A stretch of 64,000 nt of DNA, taken from assembly GCA_013334965.1 (NCBI GenBank), contig JAAXWO010000003.1, positions 124,001 to 188,000 on the forward strand. The letters are read 5' to 3'. This document shows, piece after piece, positions 22,401 to 34,200 of the stretch. Below the pieces are notes generated by a model, which saw nothing but the letters and a program-made list of their open reading frames with translations, was not told where the DNA came from and made no database searches. The stretch's first letter is position 1; every line of letters starts with the position of its first letter. A program made the translations under genes and the position numbers. The stretch comes from Chlorobiaceae bacterium. Its GTDB lineage: Bacteria; Bacteroidota; Chlorobiia; Chlorobiales; Chlorobiaceae.

Positions 22401-24061
22401 TTGAACTCCGGTGATGCGGCGACCTTCGACAGGTCAAGCCTTTTTACCCTACCACCGAGCTGATATGAGGGAACTTCCGATGAAAAATCGATGGTGCCTG
22501 CCAGAACGATGCCTGACCCGTCCGTATGTTGCAGGTCGGTCGAAAGATCGAGCTTCCTGCCGCTGAAATCAAGGACGATCGATCCTGAAGAGAGCTGCTG
22601 CTGTTGCCAGAATGCACTCTTTACCGTGGATTCGATGCGTCCGGATTCGACACCGTCGGCTCCGAAGTCGCCCCGGAACGATCCTGAACCGGAAAAGCCG
22701 CTTTTTACCTTTTCGATTCCGATAAGCCGGTGCGGTTCGATTTTGTCGACCGTAAACTTGCCGTCGGCCATATACCGGCCTTCCGACCTGCGAGCAGTCT
22801 CAAACTCCACCGATCCTTCGCCGATAGCGGTTTTAAAAGCCATATCGGTCAGCCATCTGTCGAGCCGTCCCCTCAACTTGCCGTTGAACTCGACGCCTCC
22901 CGCATCCCTCGCAAGTTTATTATACCGTTCATCCTTCAGCAAGCGGTCGAGAAATCCGGAAGATAGTTTCGACTTGTCGAACTGCAGTTGGAACGACAGG
23001 TTCTTTTTGTCGAGTACGTTGAGCATCTCACCCTTGAACGCAATGCGGCTGTCGCCATGTTCGAAGGTTACCGGCAGGATCTGCAGGTCCGAGAGGGAGC
23101 CCTTGGCGTCGCCCTTCAAGCGGTAAACACCTGCAGGAAACGACGGCATTGGATAAAAGCGGTTCAGGTCGTCGGTATGGAGAGTGACGGATTCGACATG
23201 CACGAACGCCTGGTTTTTCAGGACACTCTCGGTCGAAATGCCCGAAAAGAGGTCAAGGCCATCCATCGATACTGATAGTTTGACGCTGCTTTTGTCGGTT
23301 TCGAGGTCGAGTCCGATCAGTTCGCTGCGAACCGATGAAAGCGCCAGCGATCCTGCACCCTTTCTCAGGACAAACCCCCGGTCCGGCATCGTGAACTGCA
23401 TCTGGTCGATCGATCCCATGAACTGGTATTTCGCGACGAAAACTTTCGACATGTCGAGGCTGAACTCCCTGAGCTCGTAAGCCGGTGCGTTGTTCGGCAC
23501 CCATGTCAAAGAGCCTTTCCTGACGCTCAGGTGTCGGGAGCGAAACTTTCCGATGGCAAGCACTTCAGGCCTGTCCGGATGCCTTTTCGAGAAAATTGAT
23601 TCGAGGTTGAGGTGGCCGTTGTCGTGCTGGACAACGCGTCCCCTGAACCCCTCGACCTCGACATCCTTGAAGGAAAGCACGGTGATCCTCGGCTTGAGGA
23701 GCGCGAGGAAATTGAATTTCAGCCTTATTTGTTGAGCGGTAACCGCAGGCTCTTTCGCCCCGTCTTCGTAAATGGCCGGAGCGACGATGGTTACCTTGTC
23801 GGGGAACCGAAGCTGCATCTCCCGCATTTCGAGCCTGCCCAGGTACTCATCGTTGAACAGCGCGAGAATCTGCTGCCTGGCGATAAGGTCGAACGTACCG
23901 GTGTTGAGGACGAACGCGGTGATCACGACGAGAGCCAGGATGGCCGCCGAAACGGCAGCCATGATGAGCAACGTGTATTTCTTAGCTTTTTCCACCACTT
24001 TGCCCGGGGCAGTAAAGGTGAACGATGGTTTCAATGATGCCAGTCGTCGATCGACCTTCAA
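19496..24061 (-). CDS. TamB-like translocation/assembly module protein (DUF490)
   Basis: 1521 aa, single N-terminal TM, long AsmA/TamB-like beta-rich body, DUF490-like C-terminus ([25 protein letters not shown]...[20 protein letters not shown]). Confidence 0.85.
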   Translation of the reverse strand: MKVDRRLASLKPSFTFTAPGKVVEKAKKYTLLIMAAVSAAILALVVITAFVLNTGTFDLIARQQILALFNDEYLGRLEMREMQLRFPDKVTIVAPAIYEDGAKEPAVTAQQIRLKFNFLALLKPRITVLSFKDVEVEGFRGRVVQHDNGHLNLESIFSKRHPDRPEVLAIGKFRSRHLSVRKGSLTWVPNNAPAYELREFSLDMSKVFVAKYQFMGSIDQMQFTMPDRGFVLRKGAGSLALSSVRSELIGLDLETDKSSVKLSVSMDGLDLFSGISTESVLKNQAFVHVESVTLHTDDLNRFYPMPSFPAGVYRLKGDAKGSLSDLQILPVTFEHGDSRIAFKGEMLNVLDKKNLSFQLQFDKSKLSSGFLDRLLKDERYNKLARDAGGVEFNGKLRGRLDRWLTDMAFKTAIGEGSVEFETARRSEGRYMADGKFTVDKIEPHRLIGIEKVKSGFSGSGSFRGDFGADGVESGRIESTVKSAFWQQQQLSSGSIVLDFSGRKLDLSTDLQHTDGSGIVLAGTIDFSSEVPSYQLGGRVKRLDLSKVAASPEFKSDLNGSFEMKGQGFDPSTLNIKANMAFAPSTINEFQIRDRSPVSASIVQSPTSSSITLTSDAIDLSMQGSASLTQVMGSIRQASSCVSKEFGLSQSVAATQSELPYAFSYRVSVRDLAPLRPLLPVKELQFQGNASGKGACSGGVLSLDADIGIGWLSNGPSFSMSNAAMKGEMKCGAGGVSSASLSGSAASMSVAGKELKSLHLVSSFDKGLLTTSMDLAMPQFEQKLTAAFRALRSGQSATVTVDKLQLSSPQGIWMTAPGTTVDLAPAYSRFNRFRFSKGNQSVELDGLLSSTMPGTFRCTLSNIDLAEMRHLLLDPKLNPLSGRANGLISVSGAPGSKTSEFELKGNDVAYDEMKIGTIRMTAGHSGDRLRFDFDSYTSPAAAGGNKGPSFNTIRGSGSIPLHMNFSPFEVSIPENLPLQASFHSDDLSARFIAYVVPLFDYAEGIIPTDIRISGTMPRPDIFLTTRLNDTKLRIAPTQVAYRINGEVTGTPSRIDLGSIKVRDSLQGTGTISGLIRLEGLNPRSVNLGGTFRNLMLYNKKDLKDDTSFGTITGSTENLLFYGELTAPTAEGELTLTSADFSLYRKGSNESAKYIGVEKFIEFVPRRPVANTLVKAKAKPAGYPQFNYNLLDILQIRNLKLNCNEPLKGTMIFDRIRGERIESSINNLSLVVNKVDQRFSLYGSVDIIGGKYTFSNSSFDLDDGGRVVWNNEEIRDGRLENIYGGKQVSAYDAQTGERDKVKLLIAVSGTLDAPNVRMGYYLNDDTQPYSAMNMIGRYTSHIDPNADLNVVSMLFSRQWYLNPERQAAGGNIPVSSVGVSAGSGMLSSQLSSIVQDVAGLESFNVNLGTGTNGNLSGLELYFAMLVPGTNGKIRLIGTGSTPTSSKTNTTTNYYGSSQKIEYRVNPKVYIEAFRSYGMNNNDAAYSNLQKPTQNWGVSVSYREKFHTWSQFMDHVLMKKEKKE

Positions 24062-24485
24062 GCAGCGGCACGGTCAGTACCGCCCCTCCATGACTGAGGA
24101 CAGCCGATGCGCCGGCTATTTTGTCGACAGACCAGTCTGCACCCTTGACCAGGATATCCGGCAGCAGCAGGGTGATCAGCTTCTCGGGCGTATCGTCGTC
24201 GAAAAAGGTGACGGCATCAACCACGGCGAGCGCGGCGAGCACTTCAGCCCGGTCATCTTCCTGCGACACAGGCCTGTTCGGCCCTTTCAGCCTTCTGACC
24301 GATGCGTCGGTGTTCAGTCCGACCACCAATCTGTCGCCGAGGCTGCGGGCGGCCTTGAGGTAGCGTACGTGGCCGGCATGGAGAATATCGAAACATCCGT
24401 TGGTGAATACGACCTTTTTCCCTTCCGACTGCCAGTTCCGGACTTTCAGGAGAACCTCTTCGTGGGAGAGCTGTTTGGGCTGCAT
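23982..24485 (-). CDS. rfaE2: D-glycero-beta-D-manno-heptose 1-phosphate adenylyltransferase (RfaE domain II)
   Basis: [50 protein letters not shown]. Confidence 0.93.
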   Translation of the reverse strand: MQPKQLSHEEVLLKVRNWQSEGKKVVFTNGCFDILHAGHVRYLKAARSLGDRLVVGLNTDASVRRLKGPNRPVSQEDDRAEVLAALAVVDAVTFFDDDTPEKLITLLLPDILVKGADWSVDKIAGASAVLSHGGAVLTVPLLEGRSTTGIIETIVHLYCPGQSGGKS

Positions 24486-24853
24486 ATATCCTTCGGGATC
24501 TTCATGTTGGCGTAATTACTTTTAGATAAGAAATATAATGCGGATTATTCACTCGGGGACCCGCTGAAATTTGTCGCAGGTCAAGCGCCGCCTCATGTTT
24601 CTCATTGATACTCCTGCCGTACTATTCATCGTGACGGCTTGTGTCTGTTTCGGAAAGGACGGAAGGGCCCCGAAACTCCGGACATTTGTAAATCCGTATC
24701 GATATGGATACTCTTCAGGATAACCGGGTGGCTAAGCTCGCCCGCAACGACCGGAATAAAAGGCGGCCTGCCGGTATTGGAACACATGTAACAATGCAAA
24801 GGGCTTGATGTCATGAGCCCGGGAAGAGGAAACATCTACCGATTTGAAATACT

Positions 24854-25336
24854 ATGATGGTGCTTGAAAAAGTGACATTCCACTACAACGAAACAGAAGA
24901 CCGCATTTGCATGCTGGCCGATGTTGTAGGCGGGGAAAAAGTGGTTTTCTGGTTTACGCAACGCTTCAGCCGGCGTATCGGCACTGCCTTGTGCTCATAC
25001 TGCGAGAATTCCGGACGTGACTCGTCTGTTGTCGACAAACCCCTGATGCTTTCCTGCCAGCAGCGGGAAGCTGAGTGGGCCAACAGCTCTTCCGAGCCGG
25101 TCAAGGTGGAGAACTCGTCCCGGTCGTTTTTTCCGGATAGGGTAGACCTTACCTTTTCCCCCGAAAGGGTTCAGATGCGATTTCCATTGAAGGGCGGGGA
25201 GGTCGCCGTCATACCGTTTAACCAGACAGAGCTTCGTCAATGGCTCTCCATTCTCTACCGGACATTCCACCTGGCGGAATGGTCCACCGATACCTGGCCG
25301 GACTGGCTGAAGCAGGACGGTCCTGTCAATAACTGA
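24854..25336 (+). CDS. Conserved protein of unknown function (copy 1 of a ~160-aa paralog pair)
   Basis: Clearly alignable end to end with 35776..36258 (VL.KVT..Y...EDRI.M; SC.QREAEW; ELRQWL.I; W..D.WP.W). Confidence 0.85.
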   Translation: MMVLEKVTFHYNETEDRICMLADVVGGEKVVFWFTQRFSRRIGTALCSYCENSGRDSSVVDKPLMLSCQQREAEWANSSSEPVKVENSSRSFFPDRVDLTFSPERVQMRFPLKGGEVAVIPFNQTELRQWLSILYRTFHLAEWSTDTWPDWLKQDGPVNN

Positions 25337-25360
25337 AAACGCCTTCGGGATGAATTGCGC

Positions 25361-25651
25361 TCACGAGGACTCTGCCATACCCGGGGTTTCAAGCAGGGAG
25401 CCGTTGCTTGACAAGGATGGTATCGGCAGGCTGGCCATCAGTGCATGCATGGGGACATTCAGAGCAGCGCTGATCCTGACATAATTGAGAAGCGTGATGT
25501 TTTTTTCCCCGCGTTCCACCATTCCTATATATGTCCTGTGAAGTCCGGCTACCTCAGCGAGCTTCTCCTGGGATAACCCCTGCCTTACCCGTTCGGTACG
25601 AATGATCCTGCCGATGAGAAGAGGTATGTTGTTGTGTTCAGGCATAGGCAT
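25361..25651 (-). CDS. XRE-family helix-turn-helix regulator
   Basis: LIGRIIRTERVRQGLSQEKLAEVAGLHRTYIGMVERGEKNITLLNYVRISAAL. Confidence 0.92.
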   Translation of the reverse strand: MPMPEHNNIPLLIGRIIRTERVRQGLSQEKLAEVAGLHRTYIGMVERGEKNITLLNYVRISAALNVPMHALMASLPIPSLSSNGSLLETPGMAESS

Positions 25652-26000
25652 AAAAGAGTAGAATCATATACCGACATGGTTCACACTATGATCAACTACG
25701 GCACTGTTACGCAGTGAATACGGTGTGCCAAATCCATTCACAGATAAGATACGCTATTAATAATATACATCGCAAGAGGGATGAGCTACATTATTGGCGC
25801 CATGGCACTCAATTACGTGATAAAGGAGAGAAATGCTACGGCAGCAGAGTAATGGGTGAGGTAGTGGATGTAATTCCATTGAGCTTGTCGTTAAATGAAA
25901 TTACGCGGAACGCTGTGCCCCCTGTTCAAGACGGAGTGTGGAAAGAAAGGAGTATTTCCCAAAAGTCAGGATGATGCCGGTGTGTCGCAATATCGGGAGC

Positions 26001-26140
26001 GAGGCTGTCTCAGTGGTATGGACTGAGATAGCCTTGCTGCGTTTTTAACGGAGGTCGGGTTTTCCATACCCCATTATCCTCGAACAGCGAGGATCCGGAT
26101 GATGGGTCTTTTGAGACAACCTGGCGCTCCCGGGGTTAGG
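26001..26140. repeat. Degenerate dispersed element, copy B (copy A at about 6210..6441)
   Basis: aggctgtctcag...ctgagatagcct hairpin, then gttttcca..ccc.cattatcc.cga and cttttgagacaacctggcg, in the same order as 6210-6441. Confidence 0.55.
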
Positions 26141-26152
26141 TGTTGGCGGTAT

Positions 26153-27244
26153 TTAAGGCGCCTGGCGACGAAACCGCTCTTTCAGTCGAAGGAAGGGTCG
26201 TTCTATGAGGCGCCATGAAAAGAGTGAAAACCCCAACGTCAGCAGTGCGGCCAGCACAGCCTGTTGCGGCTTTGAAAACGGGGTTTTCTGTAAAAACCAC
26301 AATATCGGGTAATGCCAGAGGTAGATCCCGTAAGAGATGCTGCCCAGCCAGGCCAGAGGCTTTGCACTCAGTATCGAGCTGAGTATGCCTTCAGGAACCG
26401 ACACAAGCTCAAGAATGATCAATGCCGTGGCAAATTCGGCGGCCCCGAATTGCCATATATATAAAGGCGGCTGTTGCCAGTCGGCTTTGTTGGCCATGAT
26501 CGCAACGGTGAAGAGGGCAATCGAAAGGGTCGCCGAGGATACAAGCCGTGACTGTTTCCATGATTTGAGAGCCCCTGCATTCAGGAGTGAGGCAAGCAGG
26601 CATCCTGTGAGCAGCATGTCGGCCCTGCAGTCAAGGCCATTATAAAGCCGGTCCCAGCTCGCTCCGGCATAAAGAAGGTACACACGCCATCCCCATGACA
26701 GGGCCAATGAGATTCCGATAACGAAGGATCGATACCTCATGGACAGTCCTGAGATGATCATGAGAAGAATCGGCCATAACAGGTAGAACTGCTCCTCGAT
26801 TGCAAGTGACCAGGTATGTCCCAGAATTTCCGGACGATGAAGGCCAAGCGCTCTTGTCCAGTTGGAAGAGTAGAAGAGTGCGATCATCGCGTCCTGAAAC
26901 TGGCGCGCGATGTCGTTCGGGCTCCTGAAATAAAATATGCTGAATGCGAGAAAGGTCAAAAGCATGAAGACAAGGCCGGGCATGAGCCTTAAAATCCTGC
27001 GCATATAGAAATAGCCGAGGCCCGACGGGAATCGGTTCCGGTTCTCCTGCAGAAGCAGTATGGTTATCAGGAATCCGCTCAGGACAAAAAAAATGTCCAC
27101 CCCTATGAATCCGCCGGAAAATCCGGGGATATCGGCATGAAAGAGGAATACCAGTGAAACAGCAATGCCTCTGAGGCCATCGAGAGCAGCGTTATGTTGC
27201 TTTAAGAGGCAGGGTTGTGCTGGAGAGTGCTGCATAGATTCCAT
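26153..27244 (-). CDS. Membrane-bound acyltransferase (OafA/YrhL family)
   Basis: LDGLRGIAVSLVFLFHADIPGFSGGFIGVDIFFVLSGFLIT; GHTWSLAIEEQFYLLWP; SYGIYLWHYPI. Confidence 0.95.
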   Translation of the reverse strand: MESMQHSPAQPCLLKQHNAALDGLRGIAVSLVFLFHADIPGFSGGFIGVDIFFVLSGFLITILLLQENRNRFPSGLGYFYMRRILRLMPGLVFMLLTFLAFSIFYFRSPNDIARQFQDAMIALFYSSNWTRALGLHRPEILGHTWSLAIEEQFYLLWPILLMIISGLSMRYRSFVIGISLALSWGWRVYLLYAGASWDRLYNGLDCRADMLLTGCLLASLLNAGALKSWKQSRLVSSATLSIALFTVAIMANKADWQQPPLYIWQFGAAEFATALIILELVSVPEGILSSILSAKPLAWLGSISYGIYLWHYPILWFLQKTPFSKPQQAVLAALLTLGFSLFSWRLIERPFLRLKERFRRQAP

Positions 27245-28267
27245 GAACCTCTTGTTAAGGCGCTGGGGGAGATGAGTGCCGGCTCAGCGGATAAACACCA
27301 ATAGTCACAAAAGTTAAGATAACAGCGACGAATAACCAACCGGGTACTGAATGGGGACGCGGAGTGATAGTCGTTCAATTCATGGAGATCAGTTGCGACG
27401 CGAACATGGGGTAATGGAGGTGATCAGCCCGAACTGGAAATGGCGCATTGGGCAAAAGGATTGAGGAGGCGTGGGTGAGGCCTTGCCGGGGCCCGTGAGC
27501 TTCATGCTTGTGCCTGGCGAACTTGGTGATCGTATATATTACGCTAAAGGGCGTAATTGTGTGGCGGAGGATTGAAACTGGGAAGCTAAAAGAGGATTTT
27601 ACGTAAACAATTTGACAAGAAAACAGGCGTTAGAGTAGGGGGGAAGTATAATGGGGGTGGGTTTAAGCCTGAAAATTGTATATTCACAAGAAATTGTTCA
27701 CAATTGTAAATGGCAATACTTACAGTGCGATTAATAGTGCGTAATCGACACGTTTGACTTGGCTGCTGCGGCAGTTTGAGCCGAACGCCGCTAATTATGT
27801 GCGTATTGGGGGGGAATAAATGTGATTATGATGTAATATTAGTCAAATGATATTAATAGTATGTTGAAGTATTGTGGGATGTAAAGTATTCTAATGAATG
27901 GAAAATTGCGCTGGCCTTTGTTCATAATGGTTAAGTAAGCACTGATGGCCTTTTTCAGGTTGTGTGGAGATATCTATAATTAGCCCTTATGCTATTGATA
28001 GTATGTGGCTATTCCGCATTCTTATGATTACTATTACGCTTATAAAAAAGTATTTCCGTGTAAGTGCTTCGTTATAATGCGGTTGGTTGGTCTCAAAGTC
28101 GGAGTTAATTCCTTTTTTTGACTTCCATATGAAGTATTGTACAGGTACAGTTAGATTCGCTCAGGCATTGCCTATCTGCTGGGTTTGTCGGTGAAGCATG
28201 AGTGGTTTAATAAACAAGAGCATATATAAAGATTAGCTATAACATACAGCAACAGCTGAAACAAAAA

Positions 28268-28275
28268 ACAAAGGA
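28268..28275 (+). promoter_or_regulatory. Shine-Dalgarno-like site of the giant surface protein gene
   Basis: acaaaggagtcataagATG. Confidence 0.6.
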
Positions 28276-28283
28276 GTCATAAG

Positions 28284-31200
28284 ATGGCTTTACAGGGATT
28301 TAATGAATCGTATTACCTCAGCGCGAAGCTGCTTCAGTTGCATTCGCTTGGTCAGAATCTGGACGTGACGACTCCTGCGCAGTTGAAGGTGGTGCTGGCA
28401 GGTTACGGGTTCACGCCGGAGTCACACTATATGACCTGGGGTTATAAGGAGAATCTGCCTCCGAACGAATATTTCAATGCCTACGAGTATATCACGGCAA
28501 AGGCTGAGCAGCTTCATGCCAACGCTCCGCTGAGCTATCCTACCATTGAGGATGCCAAGGCTGCGTTCAAACTTGCATGGCCAGGCGATGCATACCAGCA
28601 CTATCTCCAGTTCGGCGCCTTTGAAGGTATCAACCCTTCAGATTCGTTCGACGAGTGGGCTTACCTGGGCGACAAGCTTGCGCTGCTGCAGGCCAACAGC
28701 TCAACCCACGATGCGTGGGTCGGCAAGACAACTGCGGATCTGCTTGACTACTTCCATGGCGTCGGCTTGACTCCTCTTACCCACTTCATCCAGTACGGAC
28801 AGGGCGAAGGCTTGCACGCGACGGCTGTTGCTGCAACCTACGAGCTTACCGCAGGCGCTGCGAGCGTAAATGAAGGCGGTACGATCGTATTCACCCTCGA
28901 CACTACCCACGTTCCTGCAGGCACCTCTCTTAACTATACCCTCACCGGTATAGAGGCAAGCCGTATCGACGGTGGTTTACTGAACGGTACGGTGACGGTC
29001 ACCGCCGACGGTACTGCTACCATTACCGTTAAGGTTCTTGAGAACCACTTTACCGATGGTACCGACACCTTGGGCGTATCGGTCAACGGCGGCGCAGCAA
29101 CTGCATCGGTAACCGTTAACGATACATCGGTTACACCTCCGCAGGTTCTGACGATTCTGAACGACGACGTTATCAACGCTCTGGCCAGCGACATGCTGAT
29201 CACCGGTGTGGTGAGTGACGACGCACGCTGGACCTCAACATTGAACGCCGGTGACGCGATTCATGGCAATCCAGCTTTCGACAACACATTGCGCGTGACT
29301 GCCGAAGGTGAGGCTCCTCATGTGGATGGCTTCACGATGGACGGTGTTCAGACGCTTGAAGTGCGCTCATACACATCGACAAGTATGGAGCCTTCTCCGT
29401 TGACCGTTCATGGCCTTTCCCTTGGTCTCATGAATGTGACCGGCCTTGAGAAAGTTGTGTCGGATAACTCGACTGGCGATATCTCACTGAATTACGTGCA
29501 GAATATCGTTGACCTTGAGCTTAACGCACAGAACAATCCGATCGCTGTTGATGTTCACTATATCGCTGATGCGGTAGCAGGTGATAACGATACACAGAAT
29601 ATCGCGCTCGACAATTTCGCTGGAAATATTTCTGTTGGCGATTCATCACACTACGGGATTGAGAACGTGGCAATCACGACCAGCGGCCGCTCGTCTGATA
29701 TCAATCTGTACAGCAATGATATCAATGCGATTTCCATCGCTGGTAGCGCTGACCTCACGTTGGAAGTGGATGGCAGCCAGCTTACAACAGTTGACGCACA
29801 TACTTTTGCCCACAACCTGGATCTGACGGCTGACCTGGATACCGACAGTTCGGTTGTTACCAGCAGCGGTGACGATTACCTCGATCTAACGATTTATGGT
29901 GACGGAACGGCTGTAATCAACGCTGGAGAGGGAGACAATTCGGTTTATGCCCTCGAGAACTCCAGTGTCGCAGGTATTGACATCACAACAGGTGCAGGTG
30001 ACGACACCATCGTTGTTTATGAACTTGACAATGAGGATGAGACCACAGTTACGGTTCATGCAGGCAATGGGCACAACGTGATTGGTGTTTATGGCGATGT
30101 TTTTGATAACTACACCTACACGCTCGCATCATCGATAACCGGCGGAAGCGGTGTTGATAATGTAACAATTGGCGTCGGCGGTGGATTGGCGACAAGCCAG
30201 ACAGAGGTAGACGGCTACTCTGCTGACCAGTGGGGTTCAGTAGCTCTTGGAGATGGAGAGGGCGGTGTCGTTGATGAACAGTTCATTGGTGGTCCTATCG
30301 GTAACACGCTTGACGTTAGTGGCAGCATTTATGGTATTGTTACTGCTGGAAAAGATAATGATATCGTGCATGTCGGCGGCCCTATCGTCATAGAATCCAT
30401 ACAGAATACCTTCAGCAACTACGAAGACATCGGTTCAGTCTATGATGATGGTGAAGGACACATTATCTACAGCGATGATGATCTTAACTACATCAGCCCT
30501 GAGGGCGGATTGACAACCAACCCAGACATCGATCACGTTATTACCAGTGCCAACATTAATCTTGGCGATGGAGATAACCAGATTTTCGTTGGTGATGACA
30601 TCAACGGTAATGCGGTCGTCGTTCTTGGCAATGGTGGAAACTATGTCGAAGTCGGCAACGATATTCAGGGCGCCTCATCGGTGACCTTCGGCGATGGTAA
30701 CAACACCCTGATTGTACACGATGACGTTCGTGAAGATGCGACAATCGCCTTCGGCAATGGCAGCAACGATGTCTCTGTGGACAATGACATCTACGATAAC
30801 GCATCGTTCACCTTCGGTAACGGCAGCAATACCCTCGAATCCGATGGCATTTCTGATGCAGCATCGCTCACCTTCGGTGACGGCGCCAACGATGTTACTG
30901 TTTATGGCGATGTGGAGGATAATGCCACGTTGACCTTCGGCGACGGTGCAAATACGTTGGATCTCCATGGAGGATATGACTTCAATGGCGATAACGATGG
31001 AGTAGGCGTCGTAGTGGAGTTCGGTAACGGTGGAAATACCATCAATGCTGACGCACTCTATTATACGACCCTCACTTCCGGTTCAGGCGACGATACGCTG
31101 GATCTTTCCTCCGGCGGTGACCTTATGAATGACAGCCATGTCGATCTTGGAGCAGGAGCAGACACGCTCATCGTCGCTGGTGGTTATTATAGCTGGGCAG

Positions 31201-34200
31201 CTTACATCTCCGGCGAGAAAGGCACGACTGTCGAACTGGGTGCTGGAAACGACAATGCAACTCTTGTAATGGCCCAGACCGATCACGAAACAGAGTCCGA
31301 AGATTGGGCTACTATCGTTCGTTCAGGTGCAACACTTGACGGCGGTACTGGCTTGACACTTGTCGCTGAGAATGATACACTGACCGTTGAGAGCGTTGAC
31401 TATGCTAATCTGGTTGATATGACAGAGTACCAGGAATCAACTGTCACGTTCAACAACAGCTACCAGGTAGGTGATGTCGTGACGGTTACAATTGCCGGTG
31501 TCAATTTCAACTACACGGTTACGCTTGCTGACCTTGCACAGGGACCGGATTCAGTTGCATCGAATGTCGCCAATGGTTGGCTTGCAGAGAGCACGGATGT
31601 TGATGATCCGGTTCAGCCAAGACTGAGCGACTATCACTTCGGTGGAGTAAGTTCTGACGGTGTGGTCACGCTGACCAGCACGATCATTGCCGAGGATCTC
31701 ACGATCACCAGCAGCGATACGGTTGTGGAAGTCGTCCAGAGCTCAAATACTGGTGTAAGCGGTTTCGAAACACTGAATCTTGTTGCTCTCAACCAGATTC
31801 ATAATGTTACAGACAGCACCTATACACATCCCAGTGACGAGACTCCTGAGTTAAGCGCTAATTTCGATCTGATCACCGGCGTCCAGCAGATCAACCTTGA
31901 CAGCCAGGAGACGTTGAAATCATTTGTTCATCATCATGCCGATACGGTTGGTGGTGATGATGTCCTGACCTTCACCGAGTACAGCAGTGGTGACGTTACG
32001 CAGTTCAACCTGCTCAACCTTCCTGCTGGTCTTGGTGAGAACATCACCTTGTCCGGTAACGAATCTTCAGCAACCGGCAATGCGCAGGTCGAGCGTATCG
32101 ACATCGGTAATGACAATGGCGACCACCTGATCGGTGATGTGATCACGGTTCTTATCAATGGATCAGCATACAGCTACACCGTAACTGCACAGGATCTCGC
32201 AGGCGACAACGCACAGGAAGATGCGGATAATATTGCGGAAGGGTTGGCAGGTGTGCTCGCAGCGGCTTCTGGATCGACCGGCTTTACGGTTACCTATGAC
32301 GACAACCAGATTCTGTTGACAGGCGCTCGTGGCGCAGAGGGAGTCACCGTAGTGACGGGGCCTGGCACGCCTTCAGAAGATGGTGTCGTCCATATTCAGG
32401 ACAGCACTCCTCTGGATGACAGCACTGTGGATGTGCACCTGAATGCAACGCTGGCGGTTCCGGAAATCGCTTCTGAAAGTGCCGACGTCCTCGGTATCGA
32501 TATCAACGGTCACGGAGCATTCGATCTGTTGATCGAGTCAGATAACAATCATACCAACAATGATTTCGAGTATTACGGAAGCAGTGCGGGGGTTGATCTG
32601 TCCAACAACGGATTCGAGAATCTGTCGCTGAATGTGATTGACTCTTACAGCCACTACATCGACACCAACGGCGGTAACCACAACTTCCTGTTCGGTGAGG
32701 TTTCCCTGACCGGCGGTGCAGCTGGTGAGACGATCACGCTTGACAACCTGGGTGTCCACACCCTGACGTCAACATCGGCAGCAGACGTCGTGGCGATCTT
32801 CAACGACATTGCTGATGACGATTACATGGTTGCTTATGATGACAGCGAACCAGGTGATAGAATCGCATTTAACTTTAATATCACCACCGGTTCAGGAGAC
32901 GACGTCGTTGACATGCAGGGTATTCTTTTCTCCAAATACTCTACAGTCAACCTCGGAGAGGGAACTGACCGCCTCAAGATCGACAATGGTTTCTACGAAG
33001 CTGAGCAGTTCACGAACAGCGATGAGATCAATGAAGATTCAATGTGGCAGCATGTCAGGAACGTAGAGGAGGTAGAGGTTCTGATCGGTAACATGATTAC
33101 AGACAGCGATCACATCTGGGGTTCTGACTCTCTCTCATTTGATGAGTATGCATTCGCTGCAGGCTTTGAGACATTGATCATTGACGAGTTCTCGCATCTT
33201 GATGGCTTGACCGTTGGTGATGCATTTGCAAGAGACTTCGCCATCAATGCCGATGACGATGTTACTGTAGATAACCTTGATATCTATACTGACAACGATG
33301 TCACGATCAATGCAGGGTATTACTTCTCGGTGGGTGAAGGGTTTATCGCTTTTGGCTCACAGTCGAATGTAACGATTACTGCAGACGACAACTCAGACCT
33401 GACACTTGACAGCAACGGCAGTGGCGATATCGACATCAACTTCGGTGACCATGCGAACATCAATCTTACGCAGGATGGTACCGGTACTGTAGACGTTACG
33501 GTTTATGATGACAGTGATGTTACCATCGACCAGAACGGAAATGGCGCTGTAACTGTGGATGCCGATTATAACAATAATGTCGATGTCAACATTGATGGGC
33601 TTGGACCGGTTGATATAACGGCCGGCAGTCATACCGATATCTTTTTGTCTATCGGCGACAATCACAATGAAGCTGATGTCACGATTACACAGTGGGACAG
33701 CAGCCAGAGCTCAATCCATCTGGAAGGGCTCAACGTCGACCAGGATGTGACGGTTAACATCACGGTCTTTGGTGTAGCGAACTCTACCAACATCGCAAGC
33801 TTGGGTGGTACATCGATTTACGATACTGACCTGAATGTATCTGATTCAAATGGCGGTATCGATACCCTGAACCTGACCTCAGTTTGGGGTGACAGTAATG
33901 CCGTTAATGTCCGCATTGAAGATTCATGGGCAGTCGGTTCACTGAAAGTTGATGCGACCGATATCCAGGCTCATCACCTCTTCATCAATGGTTCACAGGA
34001 AGATGACGCTACATTGAACATCCTGGGTTCATTGACAGATGTGAACAATATCCTTGGTGGTGGTGAGGCTGATACGATCACAGGTGGTGCTGCCGATGAC
34101 ATCCTTCAGGGTGATGCAGTGACTGCACAGGTTGAGATTTACACGGTAACGTTTGCTAACAGCTATGACAAGGGTGATGTTATCCACCTGACTGTCGATG

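Noticed and set aside
25714-25974. 86-aa ORF in the intergenic region before the acyltransferase
   Set aside because: No recognisable family features, no clear RBS, and adjacent to a degenerate repeat; not supportable as a gene.
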